Source: Variovorax sp. HW608 (lineage in GTDB: Bacteria; Pseudomonadota; Gammaproteobacteria; Burkholderiales; Burkholderiaceae_C). Taken from it: 64,000 nucleotides of DNA. This document shows, piece after piece, positions 39,370-47,442 of this stretch; positions within the stretch are counted from its first letter, which is position 1; each line of letters begins with the position of its first letter. Below the pieces are notes generated by a model. The model saw only the letters and a program-made list of their open reading frames with translations. It did not search any database and was not told where the DNA came from. The position numbers were made by a program, and so were the translations under genes. The stretch lies in assembly GCF_900090195.1 (NCBI RefSeq), contig NZ_LT607803.1, positions 6,598,229 to 6,662,228 of the forward strand, read 5' to 3'.

Positions 39370-40191
39370 ATGCACACGCGCACCGTTTTCTTCGTCTCCG
39401 ACGGGACCGGCATCACCGCCGAGACCTTCGGCAACGCCGTCCTGGCTCAATTCGAGATGAAGCCGCGTCATGTGAGGCTGCCGTTCACCGACACCGTCGA
39501 CAAGGCGCACCAGGCGGTCCGGCGGATCAACCACACCGCCGAACTGGAAGGGGTTCGCCCCATCGTCTTCACGACGCTGGCCAACATGGAAGTGCTCGAG
39601 GTGATCGAAACCGAGTGCAAGGGGATGCTGCTCGACATGTTCGGCACCTTCGTGCGGCCGCTGGAGATCGAGCTGGCGATGAAGTCGAACCACCGGATCG
39701 GCCGCTTCAGCGACGTGAGCAAGAGCAAGGAATACAACGAGCGCATCCAGGCGATCGATTTCAGCCTCGCGCATGACGATGGCCAGAGCAACCGCGACCT
39801 CGAAAACGCCGACGTCATCCTGGTCGGCGTGAGCCGCAGCGGCAAGACGCCCACCTCGCTCTACCTCGCAATGCAGCACGGGCTGAAGGCCGCCAACTAC
39901 CCGCTGATCCCGGAAGACTTCGATCGCCGGCAGTTGCCGCCCGCGCTGCTGCCGCACCGCAAGAAGATCTTCGGCCTCACGATCCAGCCGGAGCGCCTGG
40001 CCGAGATCCGCAACGAGCGCCGGCCGAATTCCCGCTATGCCAGCATCGAGAACTGCCGGCACGAGGTCAGCGAGGCCGAGGCCATGATGCGGCGCGCCGG
40101 CATCCGCTGGCTCTCGACCACCACCAAGTCGATCGAAGAAATCGCCACAACGATCCTGCAGGAATTGCGGCCGGAACGCCTGACATATTAG
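39370..40191 (+). CDS. ppsR: PEP synthetase regulatory protein (kinase/pyrophosphorylase)
   Basis: The 273-residue DUF299 protein has [22 protein letters not shown] at the start, a P-loop (GVSRSGKT) near the middle and HKKI-like [19 protein letters not shown]. It phosphorylates a PpsA threonine with ADP and removes it by phosphorolysis, turning PpsA off and on. The divergent ppsA-ppsR pair with 190 bp between is the standard arrangement. Its TAG stop is the first triplet of the second 106-bp repeat. Confidence 0.95.
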   Translation: MHTRTVFFVSDGTGITAETFGNAVLAQFEMKPRHVRLPFTDTVDKAHQAVRRINHTAELEGVRPIVFTTLANMEVLEVIETECKGMLLDMFGTFVRPLEIELAMKSNHRIGRFSDVSKSKEYNERIQAIDFSLAHDDGQSNRDLENADVILVGVSRSGKTPTSLYLAMQHGLKAANYPLIPEDFDRRQLPPALLPHRKKIFGLTIQPERLAEIRNERRPNSRYASIENCRHEVSEAEAMMRRAGIRWLSTTTKSIEEIATTILQELRPERLTY

Positions 40192-40294
40192 CTCGCCCCA
40201 GCCTCGCCCACTTCGTGTGGCTCGGGCACCCCCTACCGGGGGCAACACCAGCGGCCCGGCAAAGCCGGTTCCGCGGTGTTTCACCAACGGGCCT
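40189..40294 (+). repeat. 106-bp intergenic structured repeat, copy 2
   Basis: It starts with the ppsR stop codon and aligns with copy 1 at 30721-30826 over its full length: TAGCTCGCCCC, CACTTCGTGT, CCCCCTACCGGGGG, CCGGC-AAA-GCCGG between GCGG and CCGC, GTGTTTC, AACGGGCCTG. Stem changes relative to copy 1 are compensatory (T-A to C-G in the third hairpin). It lies between convergent ppsR and ahpF. Confidence 0.8.
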
Positions 40295-40314
40295 GGCCGC
40301 GCCGGCCCAACAAG

Positions 40315-41862
40315 TCAAGTGCGAATCAGGTGATCGAAGGCGCTCAGCGCCGCCTTCGCGCCCTCGCCGGCCGCGATGATGATCTGCTTGAACGGGACCG
40401 TCGTGGCATCCCCCGCCGCGAACACGCCGGGGACCGAGGTCTGGCCGCGTGCGTCGACGATGATTTCGCCGTGCTTCGACAGCTCGACCGTGCCCTTGAG
40501 CCAATCGGTGTTCGGCACGAGCCCGATCTGGATGAACACGCCTTCCAGCGCCACCCGATGGCTTTCGCCGCTCGCGCGGTCCTTGTAGGTCAGGCCGTTG
40601 ACCTTCTGCGTGTCGCCGGTGATTTCGGTCGTCTGCGCATGGGTGATGACCGTGACGTTCGCGAGGCTGTGCAGCTTGCGCTGCAGCACCGCGTCGGCGC
40701 GCAGTTGCTTGTCGAATTCGATCAGCGTGACGTGACCCACGATGCCGGCGAGGTCGATCGCCGCTTCGACGCCCGAGTTGCCGCCGCCAATCACCGCAAC
40801 GCGCTTGCCCTTGAACAGCGGACCGTCGCAGTGCGGACAGTAGGCGACGCCCTTGTTCTTGTACTCCTGCTCGCCCGGCACATTGATGTTGCGCCAGCGC
40901 GCGCCGGTCGAGATCACCACTGATCGGCTCTTGAGGGAGGCACCGCTCTCCAGCTTGACCTCGATCAGATCCCCGGACGGCACCAGCGCCGCGGCGCGCT
41001 GCAGATTCATGATGTCCACGTCGTAGTCGCGCACGTGCTCTTCCAACGCGAGCGCGAACTTGGGACCTTCGGTTTCCCTGATCGAGATGAAGTTCTCGAT
41101 GCCCATGGTGTCGAGCACCTGGCCGCCGAAACGCTCGGAGGCCACGCCGGTGCGGATGCCCTTGCGCGCCGCGTACACGGCAGCCGCCGCGCCCGCAGGC
41201 CCGCCCCCGACGATGAGGACGTCGAATGGGTCCTTCGCGGCGATCTTCTTCGCCTCGCGCTCCACGCCGCTCGAGTCGAGCTTGGCGAGGATTTCCTCCA
41301 GCGTCATGCGGCCCTGGCCGAATTCGGTGCCGTTGAGGAACACCGTCGGCACCGCCATGACCTGGCGCTCCTTGACCTCGTCCTGGAACAACGAGCCGTC
41401 GATCATCGTCGTCTTGATGCGCGGGTTCTGGACCGCCATCAGGTTCAGCGCCTGCACCACGTCCGGGCAGTTGTGGCAGGTCAGGGAGATATAGATCTCG
41501 AATTCGAAATCGCCATCGAGGGCGCGGATCTGCTCCAGCACCGCTTCCTCGACCTTGGGCGGATAGCCGCCGACCTGCAGCAGCGCCAGCACGAGCGAGG
41601 TGAATTCATGCCCCATCGGCAGCCCGGCGAAGCGCGGGCCGTGGTTTTCGCTCGGGCGATTGATCGAAAAGGACGGCTTGCGTTGGTTGTCGCCGCGGCT
41701 CTCGACCACCTTGACGAGGGAAGACGATTCCGCCACATCCTTCAGCAGCGCCTGGAGATCGCTCGAGGCCTTGCTGTCGTCGAGCGATGCGACGATTTCG
41801 ACCGGCTGCGTGATCCGATCGAGATAGCTTTTGAGTTGCGATTTGGTACCTGCGTCGAGCAT
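40315..41862 (-). CDS. ahpF: Alkyl hydroperoxide reductase subunit F
   Basis: The 515-residue flavoprotein passes electrons from NADH to AhpC. It has the tandem thioredoxin-like N-domain with the redox pair in [12 protein letters not shown], a linker, and a thioredoxin-reductase-like body with FAD motif [19 protein letters not shown], the YCPHCDG pair and NAD motif [17 protein letters not shown]. It lies 80 nt downstream of ahpC, with a terminator-like hairpin between. Confidence 0.97.
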   Translation of the reverse strand: MLDAGTKSQLKSYLDRITQPVEIVASLDDSKASSDLQALLKDVAESSSLVKVVESRGDNQRKPSFSINRPSENHGPRFAGLPMGHEFTSLVLALLQVGGYPPKVEEAVLEQIRALDGDFEFEIYISLTCHNCPDVVQALNLMAVQNPRIKTTMIDGSLFQDEVKERQVMAVPTVFLNGTEFGQGRMTLEEILAKLDSSGVEREAKKIAAKDPFDVLIVGGGPAGAAAAVYAARKGIRTGVASERFGGQVLDTMGIENFISIRETEGPKFALALEEHVRDYDVDIMNLQRAAALVPSGDLIEVKLESGASLKSRSVVISTGARWRNINVPGEQEYKNKGVAYCPHCDGPLFKGKRVAVIGGGNSGVEAAIDLAGIVGHVTLIEFDKQLRADAVLQRKLHSLANVTVITHAQTTEITGDTQKVNGLTYKDRASGESHRVALEGVFIQIGLVPNTDWLKGTVELSKHGEIIVDARGQTSVPGVFAAGDATTVPFKQIIIAAGEGAKAALSAFDHLIRT

Positions 41863-41893
41863 GTGGACTCACTTCTTGAATGCAAACGGGAAC

Positions 41894-41924
41894 AAAAAGG
41901 CCCGGGAGCTCGCGCGCCCGGGCC
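41894..41924 (-). terminator. Terminator between ahpC and ahpF
   Basis: Perfect 8-bp stem GGCCCGGG/CCCGGGCC with five T (41898-41894), 18 nt after the ahpC stop. Partial readthrough would give more AhpC than AhpF. Confidence 0.85.
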
Positions 41925-41942
41925 ACGGCGCGGAAAGACGGC

Positions 41943-42515
41943 TTAGATCTTGCCGACCAGGTCGAACGAAGGCTTGAGCGTCTCGGCGCCTTCCGTCCAC
42001 TTGGCGGGGCAGACTTCGCCCGGGTGGGCCGCAACGTACTGCGCAGCCTTCACGCGGCGCAGGAGTTCGGCAGCGTCGCGACCGATGCCGTTGTCGTGCA
42101 CTTCGATCGTCTTGATCTTGCCGCTCGGGTCGATCACGAAGGTGCCGCGGTAGGCGAGGCCGGCGTCTTCGCCCTCTTCGATCAGGACCTGGAAGGCACG
42201 CGCGAGTTGCTGGCTCGGGTCGCCGACGAGCGGGTACTTGACCTTGGCGATGGTTTCCGAGGTGTCGTGCCACGCCTTGTGCGTGAAGTGCGTGTCGGTC
42301 GACACACCGTAGATCTCGACGCCCAGCTTCTGGAATTCGGCGTAGTTGTCAGCGAGGTCGCCGAGTTCGGTCGGGCACACGAAGGTGAAGTCAGCCGGGT
42401 AGAACACGACAACAGACCACTTGCCCTTGAAGCTCTCCTGGGAGACGGGCACGAACTTGCCGTTGTGATAGGCGGTGGCCTTGAACGGGACGACTTCGGT
42501 ATTGATCAGGGACAT
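41943..42515 (-). CDS. ahpC: Alkyl hydroperoxide reductase subunit C (peroxiredoxin)
   Basis: The 190-residue typical 2-Cys peroxiredoxin has its peroxidatic Cys in [12 protein letters not shown] and its resolving Cys in [20 protein letters not shown]. It reduces H2O2 and organic peroxides and is recycled by AhpF. A well-formed OxyR site lies at 42561-42597. It is divergent from bfr. Confidence 0.98.
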   Translation of the reverse strand: MSLINTEVVPFKATAYHNGKFVPVSQESFKGKWSVVVFYPADFTFVCPTELGDLADNYAEFQKLGVEIYGVSTDTHFTHKAWHDTSETIAKVKYPLVGDPSQQLARAFQVLIEEGEDAGLAYRGTFVIDPSGKIKTIEVHDNGIGRDAAELLRRVKAAQYVAAHPGEVCPAKWTEGAETLKPSFDLVGKI

Positions 42516-42555
42516 TGATGAGTTCCTAGTTGGCTAATGAAAAAGGCGAGCCACT

Positions 42556-42597
42556 AGTATAACTACCAATACGCTGTCATCGATAGTTCAATCCTAT
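42556..42597 (-). promoter_or_regulatory. OxyR-binding site and ahpC promoter
   Basis: The minus strand reads ATAG-N7-CTAT-N7-AGCG-N7-AGTT (42597 to 42561), matching the OxyR pattern ATAG-N7-CTAT-N7-ATAG-N7-CTAT: the first two quarters are perfect and spacing is exact. A -10 TATACT (42561-42556) follows immediately, with no good -35, as expected for an OxyR-activated promoter. Confidence 0.8.
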
Positions 42598-42756
42598 CAA
42601 AAGTATTGGGTGCCCCTATGCACGGGAGCGCTGCCGGCGGGCCCGAATGCGAACGCCTATCACCCTCAAACTCATGCAGATCGCCCGGGCATGGGATTGC
42701 TTGCAGCCTGCCGGAACACGTTCACAATCGACCGTTTCAAGAACAAGGAAAAGACC

Positions 42757-43233
42757 ATGAAGGGCGACCCACAAGTCATCGACCATCTGCAGGCTCAACT
42801 CAAGAACGAACTGACCGCGATCAACCAGTACTTCCTCCACTACCGGATGCTCAAGCACTGGGGCCTCGACAGGCTTGCGAAGAAGGAATACGAGGAATCC
42901 ATCGGCGAAATGAAGCATGCGGACAAGCTGATGGATCGCATCTTCATGCTCGACGGGCTCCCGAATCTCCAGGACCTGGCCAAGCTCAACATCGGTGAAG
43001 ACGTCCCAGAGATCCTCGAGTGCGACCTCAAGTCGGAAATGGGGGCGCAAGCGACGATCAAGGCCGGCATTGCGCACTGCGAGTCGGTTCGTGACTACGT
43101 GTCGCGCGACATCCTGCAGGAAATCCTGGACGACACCGAAGAGCACATCGACTTCCTCGAGACCCAGATCGACCTGCTCGGCAAGGTCGGCTTGCAGAAC
43201 TATCTGCAATCGCAGATGGGTGAGATCGGGTAA
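42757..43233 (+). CDS. bfr: Bacterioferritin
   Basis: The 158-residue four-helix-bundle protein stores iron in a 24-mer. Ferroxidase residues are present (Glu18, Tyr25, Glu51, His54, then Glu94-type and EEH near the end) and the haem ligand Met52 is in GEMKHA. AAGGAAAAG precedes ATG 42757. It is divergent from ahpC (241 bp) and begins the iron gene block with bfd downstream. Confidence 0.97.
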   Translation: MKGDPQVIDHLQAQLKNELTAINQYFLHYRMLKHWGLDRLAKKEYEESIGEMKHADKLMDRIFMLDGLPNLQDLAKLNIGEDVPEILECDLKSEMGAQATIKAGIAHCESVRDYVSRDILQEILDDTEEHIDFLETQIDLLGKVGLQNYLQSQMGEIG

Positions 43234-43346
43234 ACATCCCGATCACCTCGCGTCCCGGCCGGCTGCAGCCGGGGGCCCTCCTCAAGGTGCTCGACGACTG
43301 GCATCGCAAGACGCCCACCCAGGCCACCCTGCTGGGGCGATAGTTA

Positions 43347-43376
43347 TTGCAAATGCGAAGAATTCGTATTTATAAT
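43347..43376 (+). promoter_or_regulatory. bfd promoter with overlapping Fur-like box
   Basis: TTGCAA (43347-43352), an 18-bp spacer and a consensus TATAAT (43371-43376) form the promoter. Between them AAATGCGAA-GAA-TTCGTATTT (43351-43371) is an inverted repeat matching in eight of nine pairs, in the position and AT-rich style of a Fur box. Confidence 0.65.
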
Positions 43377-43416
43377 CGAGTCCTCTTCAACACAGCCAGC
43401 CAGTCGCTTTCAGGCC

Positions 43417-43689
43417 ATGATCGTTTGCGTATGCCGCCGAGTCTCCGACCGTGAAATCGCACGCCATGTGCGAGCCGGCATGACCTTCGACGAAGTGCAG
43501 TTTGAACTCGGCGTTGCCACCCAATGCGGCCAATGCGAGAGTTGCGCACGCGAAGTCGTTGCTCAATGCAGCGCCTCCCATCCGATCGCGGCACTCCATC
43601 GCGACACCGGGCCCGCGGCGATCCAGCTTGCCAATTCCATCAAGGAAAGCAAGGCATGGAACTCTTCGCGGCCCTCGGCGGCAGTCTGA
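43417..43689 (+). CDS. bfd: Bacterioferritin-associated ferredoxin
   Basis: The 90-residue protein has a BFD-type [2Fe-2S] domain (Cys4, Cys6, Cys37, Cys40 in MIVCVCRRVSDREI and ATQCGQCESC) that reduces the bacterioferritin core to release iron. The last 25 residues are low-complexity. It lies 183 nt after bfr with a Fur-like promoter before it. A short membrane ORF overlaps its 3' end. Confidence 0.93.
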   Translation: MIVCVCRRVSDREIARHVRAGMTFDEVQFELGVATQCGQCESCAREVVAQCSASHPIAALHRDTGPAAIQLANSIKESKAWNSSRPSAAV

Positions 43690-43730
43690 TCTTCGTCGCC
43701 AGTTCGGTCTGGTGGATCTTTCGCAAGTGA
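43656..43730 (+). CDS. Putative 24-residue membrane miniprotein
   Basis: An ATG-initiated ORF (MELFAALGGSLIFVASSVWW then IFRK) overlaps the end of bfd in another frame and stops 60 nt before tonB. AAGGAAA lies seven bases upstream. The product would be a single membrane helix with an aromatic boundary and positive C-terminus. I do not recognise a family; it may be a genuine small protein or a coupling ORF for tonB. Confidence 0.45.
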   Translation: MELFAALGGSLIFVASSVWWIFRK

Positions 43731-43790
43731 CTCGTAGCGGTTTTGCCGCGACGGGCACCTCCAAAGGGGCTCGCACTCCAATGGCTCATC

Positions 43791-44474
43791 GTGTCTGACC
43801 GCTTTTCGGCTCCCCCATCGGCTTTCGGGCTCTCGCGCAATGTCGTCATTGCGGGCAGCGTGGTGCTGCTGCATGTCGCCGCCCTGTGGGCGCTGCAAAG
43901 CGGGCTCCTGCGCCGTGCCGCGGAGGTGGTGATTCCGGTCGAGATCCTGAGCGAGTTGGTCGAACCCCCGAAGCCCAAGGAACCGCCACCACCGCCGCCG
44001 CCCCCGCCGGAACCCAAGCGGCAGATCACCAAGACACCGCCGCCGCCTCGGCCGCAGGCGATTCGCGAGCCGAAACCCGCGCCCAACGCGCCGACCGGCA
44101 GCCTCGAGGCGCCTCCGCCACCGGCCCCCATCGCGGCACCTGCGCCGCCGGAGCCGCCCGCTCCCGCGCCGGCACCGCCCGCACCGCCTTCTGTTCAATT
44201 GCCTTCGAGCAGCGCAGACTACCTGCAGAACCCGAAGCCCGCCTACCCCGCGATGAGCAGGCGGCTCGGTGAGCAAGGCAAGACGATCGTGCGCGTCCTG
44301 ATCGGTGTGGACGGTCTGCCCAAGGAGGCAAGCATCTTTCGATCGAGCGGCTACGAACGGCTGGACGAGGCCGCGCGCCAGGCGGTCATGGGCTGGCGCT
44401 ACGTGCCAGGCAAGCGCAATGGCGTCGTCGAGCCGATGGAGTTCAATGTCCCGATCAACTGGGTTCTCAACTAA
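43791..44474 (+). CDS. tonB: Energy-transducing protein TonB
   Basis: About 227 residues: an N-terminal membrane anchor (NVVIAGSVVLLHVAALWAL), a Pro/Lys/Glu-rich periplasmic rod including a nine-Pro run and further Pro-Ala repeats, and the TonB C-domain (NPKPAYPAMSRRLGEQGKTIVRVLI, RSSGYERLDEAARQAVMGWRYVPGKRNG, in parts). It transmits proton-motive force to outer-membrane siderophore and haem receptors. The start is uncertain: GTG 43791 is chosen, with TTG 43743 an in-frame alternative. It heads tonB-exbB-exbD. Confidence 0.92.
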   Translation: MSDRFSAPPSAFGLSRNVVIAGSVVLLHVAALWALQSGLLRRAAEVVIPVEILSELVEPPKPKEPPPPPPPPPEPKRQITKTPPPPRPQAIREPKPAPNAPTGSLEAPPPPAPIAAPAPPEPPAPAPAPPAPPSVQLPSSSADYLQNPKPAYPAMSRRLGEQGKTIVRVLIGVDGLPKEASIFRSSGYERLDEAARQAVMGWRYVPGKRNGVVEPMEFNVPINWVLN

Positions 44475-44493
44475 TTCTCTGGAGTAGCTTCGT

Positions 44494-45207
44494 ATGGATT
44501 CCCAATTCGGCCTGGTGAATATCTGGCATCAAGGTGACTTCGTGACCCGGGCCGTGGCACTGCTGCTGATCGGCATGTCGCTCGCCTCCTGGATGGTCAT
44601 CCTGATCAAGGCGCTCGATGTCATCAAGTACAAGCGCCTCGCCAAGCATTCGCAGGACTTCTGGCACAGCGAAGATTTCGCCACCGCGCTCAACAAATTG
44701 GGAAGGGACGACGCCAATCCGTTCCGCGCACTCGCGCTGGAAGGCCGCGAGGCCGCTGCGCACCATCGCAACACCAAGGCGCATCTGCATGATGCGCTCG
44801 ATGTGAGCGACTGGATCACGCGCGCACTGCGCAACGGGATCGACGAATTCACCGCGCGTCTGCAGACCGGCCTCGCCGTGCTGGCGTCGGTGGGCTCGAC
44901 GGCACCGTTCATCGGGCTCTTCGGCACGGTGTGGGGCATCTATCACGCGCTGATGAGCATCGGCTCCGCCGGCCAGGCCACGATCGACAAGGTCGCCGGT
45001 CCGATCGGCGAGGCGCTGATCATGACCGCGCTGGGTCTTGCCGTCGCCATCCCTGCCGTGCTCGGCTACAACGCCCTGGTCCGCGGCAACAAGTTCATCC
45101 TGACCAAGCTCAACAGCTTCGCCCATGACCTGCATGCCTACTTCGTCACCGGCGCCCGCGTCCAGAGCAGTGGCGAAGCCACGGTTGTTCCGCTCAAGAA
45201 AGGCTGA
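44494..45207 (+). CDS. exbB: ExbB, TonB-complex proton channel subunit
   Basis: The 237-residue inner-membrane protein has the MotA/TolQ/ExbB core: a first helix (FVTRAVALLLIGMSLASWMVILIKAL), then VLASVGSTAPFIGLFGTVWGIYHAL and GPIGEALIMTALGLAVAIPAVLGYN. With ExbD it forms the proton channel that drives TonB. It starts 19 nt after tonB and ends five bases before exbD. Confidence 0.96.
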   Translation: MDSQFGLVNIWHQGDFVTRAVALLLIGMSLASWMVILIKALDVIKYKRLAKHSQDFWHSEDFATALNKLGRDDANPFRALALEGREAAAHHRNTKAHLHDALDVSDWITRALRNGIDEFTARLQTGLAVLASVGSTAPFIGLFGTVWGIYHALMSIGSAGQATIDKVAGPIGEALIMTALGLAVAIPAVLGYNALVRGNKFILTKLNSFAHDLHAYFVTGARVQSSGEATVVPLKKG

Positions 45208-45212
45208 TCACC

Positions 45213-45626
45213 ATGGCCTTCGGAACCCAGGACGAACCCGATGAGGTCATGAACGAGATCAACATGACGCCGCTGGTCGACGTCATGCTGGTCCTCCTGA
45301 TCATCTTCATCATCACCGTGCCGGTGATGAAGCACGCAGTGAACATCGACCTGCCGCGCGCGAGCAGCGAGCCGGAGCAGACCAAGCCGCAGAACATCCT
45401 GTTCACGGTGACTGCCGACGGCAGCTACTACTGGAACGACCAGAAGATCGACGATTCGGAGATGAAGTCGCGCATGGCCGCCGAGGGCGCCAAGGATCCC
45501 CAGCCCGAACTGCATATCCGAGGCGACAAGGCCGTGCGCTACGAGCGCATCGCCCAGGCCATGTCGGCCGCGCGCGAAGCAGGCGTGCGCAAGATCGGTT
45601 TCGTGACCGAGCCCGAGCCGAAGTAA
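45213..45626 (+). CDS. exbD: ExbD, TonB-complex proton channel subunit
   Basis: The 137-residue protein has one N-terminal membrane helix preceded by NEINMTPLVDVMLVLLIIF, whose Asp is the essential proton-binding residue, and a periplasmic domain. It completes the TonB-ExbB-ExbD motor. Confidence 0.96.
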   Translation: MAFGTQDEPDEVMNEINMTPLVDVMLVLLIIFIITVPVMKHAVNIDLPRASSEPEQTKPQNILFTVTADGSYYWNDQKIDDSEMKSRMAAEGAKDPQPELHIRGDKAVRYERIAQAMSAAREAGVRKIGFVTEPEPK

Positions 45627-45668
45627 GTCGGCGTCGGAAAGATGCGCGCAAAAAAACTATCGCGGCGA

Positions 45669-45700
45669 TTGACTTTTAATTGCGAATCATTATCATTTGC
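45669..45700 (+). promoter_or_regulatory. hemP promoter with Fur box
   Basis: TTGACT (45669-45674), a 16-bp spacer and TATCAT (45691-45696) form a promoter. AATCATTATC (45685-45694) equals the second half of the 19-bp Fur consensus exactly, and the full site matches at about 13 of 19 positions. Confidence 0.75.
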
Positions 45701-45729
45701 ACATCGCTTCGATCAACGGGATTCTCAAG

Positions 45730-45945
45730 ATGCAAGCCACGCCCAATGCCTTTTCCGTCCTGAACCATCCTTCGCTGGACCACTCCGGCGGCGGTCGTGC
45801 TCCGGGCGATGCAGCGGCGCGCCCGGCCCCTCTCGTCGAGAGCGCCGAACTCCTCAAGGGCAACAAGGCCGTCGGCATCATCCACAACGGTTCGCTCTAC
45901 CGCCTGCAGGCCACCAAGCTCGGCAAGCTGATCCTGACCAAATAA
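45730..45945 (+). CDS. hemP: Hemin uptake protein HemP
   Basis: The 71-residue protein ends in the HemP domain (LLKGNKAVGIIHNGSLYRLQATKLGKLILTK, in parts). HemP is needed for induction of haem-receptor genes in Burkholderiales. ATG 45730 has only a weak GGGA upstream. It follows exbD but has its own Fur-controlled promoter; no haem receptor is in the window. Confidence 0.92.
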   Translation: MQATPNAFSVLNHPSLDHSGGGRAPGDAAARPAPLVESAELLKGNKAVGIIHNGSLYRLQATKLGKLILTK

Positions 45946-46073
45946 GGCTCAGCCCGCCCCTCGCGCAAGTTTCATCGTGGGGCGACTCGAGGAGGCCATC
46001 TCCAAGGGTCGTTTTTTGCTAGCCAACGGTTCGCCGACTAGCCATGCACTTTTTCCACCATGACGCCGCAATG

Positions 46074-46101
46074 AAAAACGCCGACCCAGGTCGGCGTTTT
46101 T
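46074..46101. terminator. Bidirectional terminator between hemP and the GlcG-like gene
   Basis: AAAAACGCCGACC and GGTCGGCGTTTTT form a near-continuous perfect palindrome with A and T tracts on both sides, so it works for both convergent genes. Confidence 0.92.
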
Positions 46102-46117
46102 GGTTTTTGTCGATCGA

Positions 46118-46525
46118 TCAGAGCCCGAGCGCTGCGATGCCTGCTCGAGCGATCTGCGCGTCCTCGTTGGACTTGACGCCGCTCACGCCGACGGCACCGA
46201 TGACATTCCCGTCCTTCACGATCGGCACACCGCCTTCGAGCAATCCCTGGACGCCCGGCGCCGTGAGGAAGGACGTCCGCCCCCCGTTGATCATGTCCTC
46301 GTAGGTCTTGCTTTCGCGGCGACCCATGGCCGCGGTATGGGCCTTGGCGGGCGCGATGTGGGATGAAAGCGGCGCGGCGCCGTCGAGCCGCTGCAGCCAC
46401 AGCAGGTTGCCGCCGTCGTCAGCGATCGCGATGGTCACTGCCCAGTTGTTCTTGACGGCTTCGGCTTCGGCTGCCGCGGCGATGGCCTTGACATCGGCGA
46501 GTTCGAGGAAAGACTTGGTTTTCAT
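46118..46525 (-). CDS. GlcG/HbpS-family haem-binding-like protein
   Basis: The 135-residue protein matches the GlcG/HbpS fold: ADVKAIAAAAEAEAVKNNWAVTIAIADDGGNLLWLQRLDGA (in parts), SKTYEDMINGG and GGVPIVKDGNVIGAVGVSGVKSNEDAQIARAG. HbpS binds haem; GlcG members accompany glycolate genes. Its convergent position beside hemP suggests, but does not prove, a haem link. Confidence 0.88.
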   Translation of the reverse strand: MKTKSFLELADVKAIAAAAEAEAVKNNWAVTIAIADDGGNLLWLQRLDGAAPLSSHIAPAKAHTAAMGRRESKTYEDMINGGRTSFLTAPGVQGLLEGGVPIVKDGNVIGAVGVSGVKSNEDAQIARAGIAALGL

Positions 46526-46693
46526 GGGTCGTCCGGGAAAGTTGCGTAACCTTGGAGCATAGCGCCCGCACCGGATCGGGCAGGCGGCGCGCTAAGACCA
46601 TTCGAATCCAGGTATTTGTTCTTTCCGCCTCTTGTCGCGCCCTAGAATTCGCCCCAACTGCAGCGGTGCAGCACATTTTGTGGAGCTTCAGCA

Positions 46694-47395
46694 ATGAACG
46701 ACCCTGTCAACACTCTCGCCCCCTCCGTCGGCTACGGCCAGACACTGACCCAGGCGGATCGCCAGCGCGTCCTGCGCAACACCTACTGGCTGCTCGCCCT
46801 GAGCCTGCTTCCCACCGTCCTGGGCGCATGGCTCGGCGTTGCCACGGGCATCACCCGTTCGCTCACGGGCGGCCTCGGGATGATGGTGTTCCTCGGGGGC
46901 GCCTTCGGCTTCATGTTCGCGATCGAGAAGACCAAGAACTCGGGCGCCGGCGTTCCGGTCCTTTTGGGCTTCACCTTCTTCATGGGCCTGATGCTCTCGC
47001 GCCTGATCGCGGCCGTGCTCGGCTTCAGGAACGGGGCCGAGCTCGTCATGACCGCATTCGGCGGCACCGCCGGCGTGTTCTTCGTGATGGCCTCGCTGGC
47101 AACGGTCATCAAGCGCGACCTGTCCGGCATGGCCAAGTGGCTGTTCGTCGGCGCGATGGTGCTGATGATCGGCGCCATCATCAACGTGTTCGTCGGCTCG
47201 ACCGCCGGCATGCTCGCTATTTCGGTGGCGGCGATCGGCATCTTCTCGGTGTACATGCTGTACGACCTCAAGCAGATCATCGACGGCGGCGAGACCAACT
47301 ACATCAGCGCCACGCTGGCGCTCTACCTGGATCTTTTCAACGTGTTCCAGAGCCTCCTGGCGCTCTTGGGTGTGTTCGGCGGCGAACGCGACTGA
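46694..47395 (+). CDS. Bax inhibitor-1/YccA-family membrane protein
   Basis: The 233-residue protein has seven hydrophobic segments typical of BI-1/YbhL/YccA proteins (VLRNTYWLLALSLLPTVLGAWLG, GLMLSRLIAAVLGF, VYMLYDLKQIIDGGETNYISATLALYLDLFNVF in parts). The YDLKQII and LALYLDLFN blocks are diagnostic. Such proteins modulate membrane proteolysis or ion leak. It is monocistronic with a terminator behind. Confidence 0.93.
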   Translation: MNDPVNTLAPSVGYGQTLTQADRQRVLRNTYWLLALSLLPTVLGAWLGVATGITRSLTGGLGMMVFLGGAFGFMFAIEKTKNSGAGVPVLLGFTFFMGLMLSRLIAAVLGFRNGAELVMTAFGGTAGVFFVMASLATVIKRDLSGMAKWLFVGAMVLMIGAIINVFVGSTAGMLAISVAAIGIFSVYMLYDLKQIIDGGETNYISATLALYLDLFNVFQSLLALLGVFGGERD

Positions 47396-47416
47396 AGCCA
47401 AGCGCCCCGGCTCACG

Positions 47417-47441
47417 AAAAAGGGTCCTCGCGGACCCTTTT
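47417..47441. terminator. Bidirectional terminator between the BI-1 gene and rlmD
   Basis: AAAAGGGTCC-TCGC-GGACCCTTTT hairpin between two convergent genes, with A and T tracts flanking. Confidence 0.9.
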
Positions 47442-47442
47442 C

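Noticed and set aside
43236..43342. Short open frame after bfr (ending KVLDDWHRKTPTQATLLGR) as a gene or remnant
   Set aside because: There is no start codon that would include the conserved-looking part, no ribosome site, and I do not recognise the sequence.
43978..44200. Proline-codon run as a repeat element
   Set aside because: It encodes the periplasmic Pro-rich rod of TonB, which is normal for that protein.
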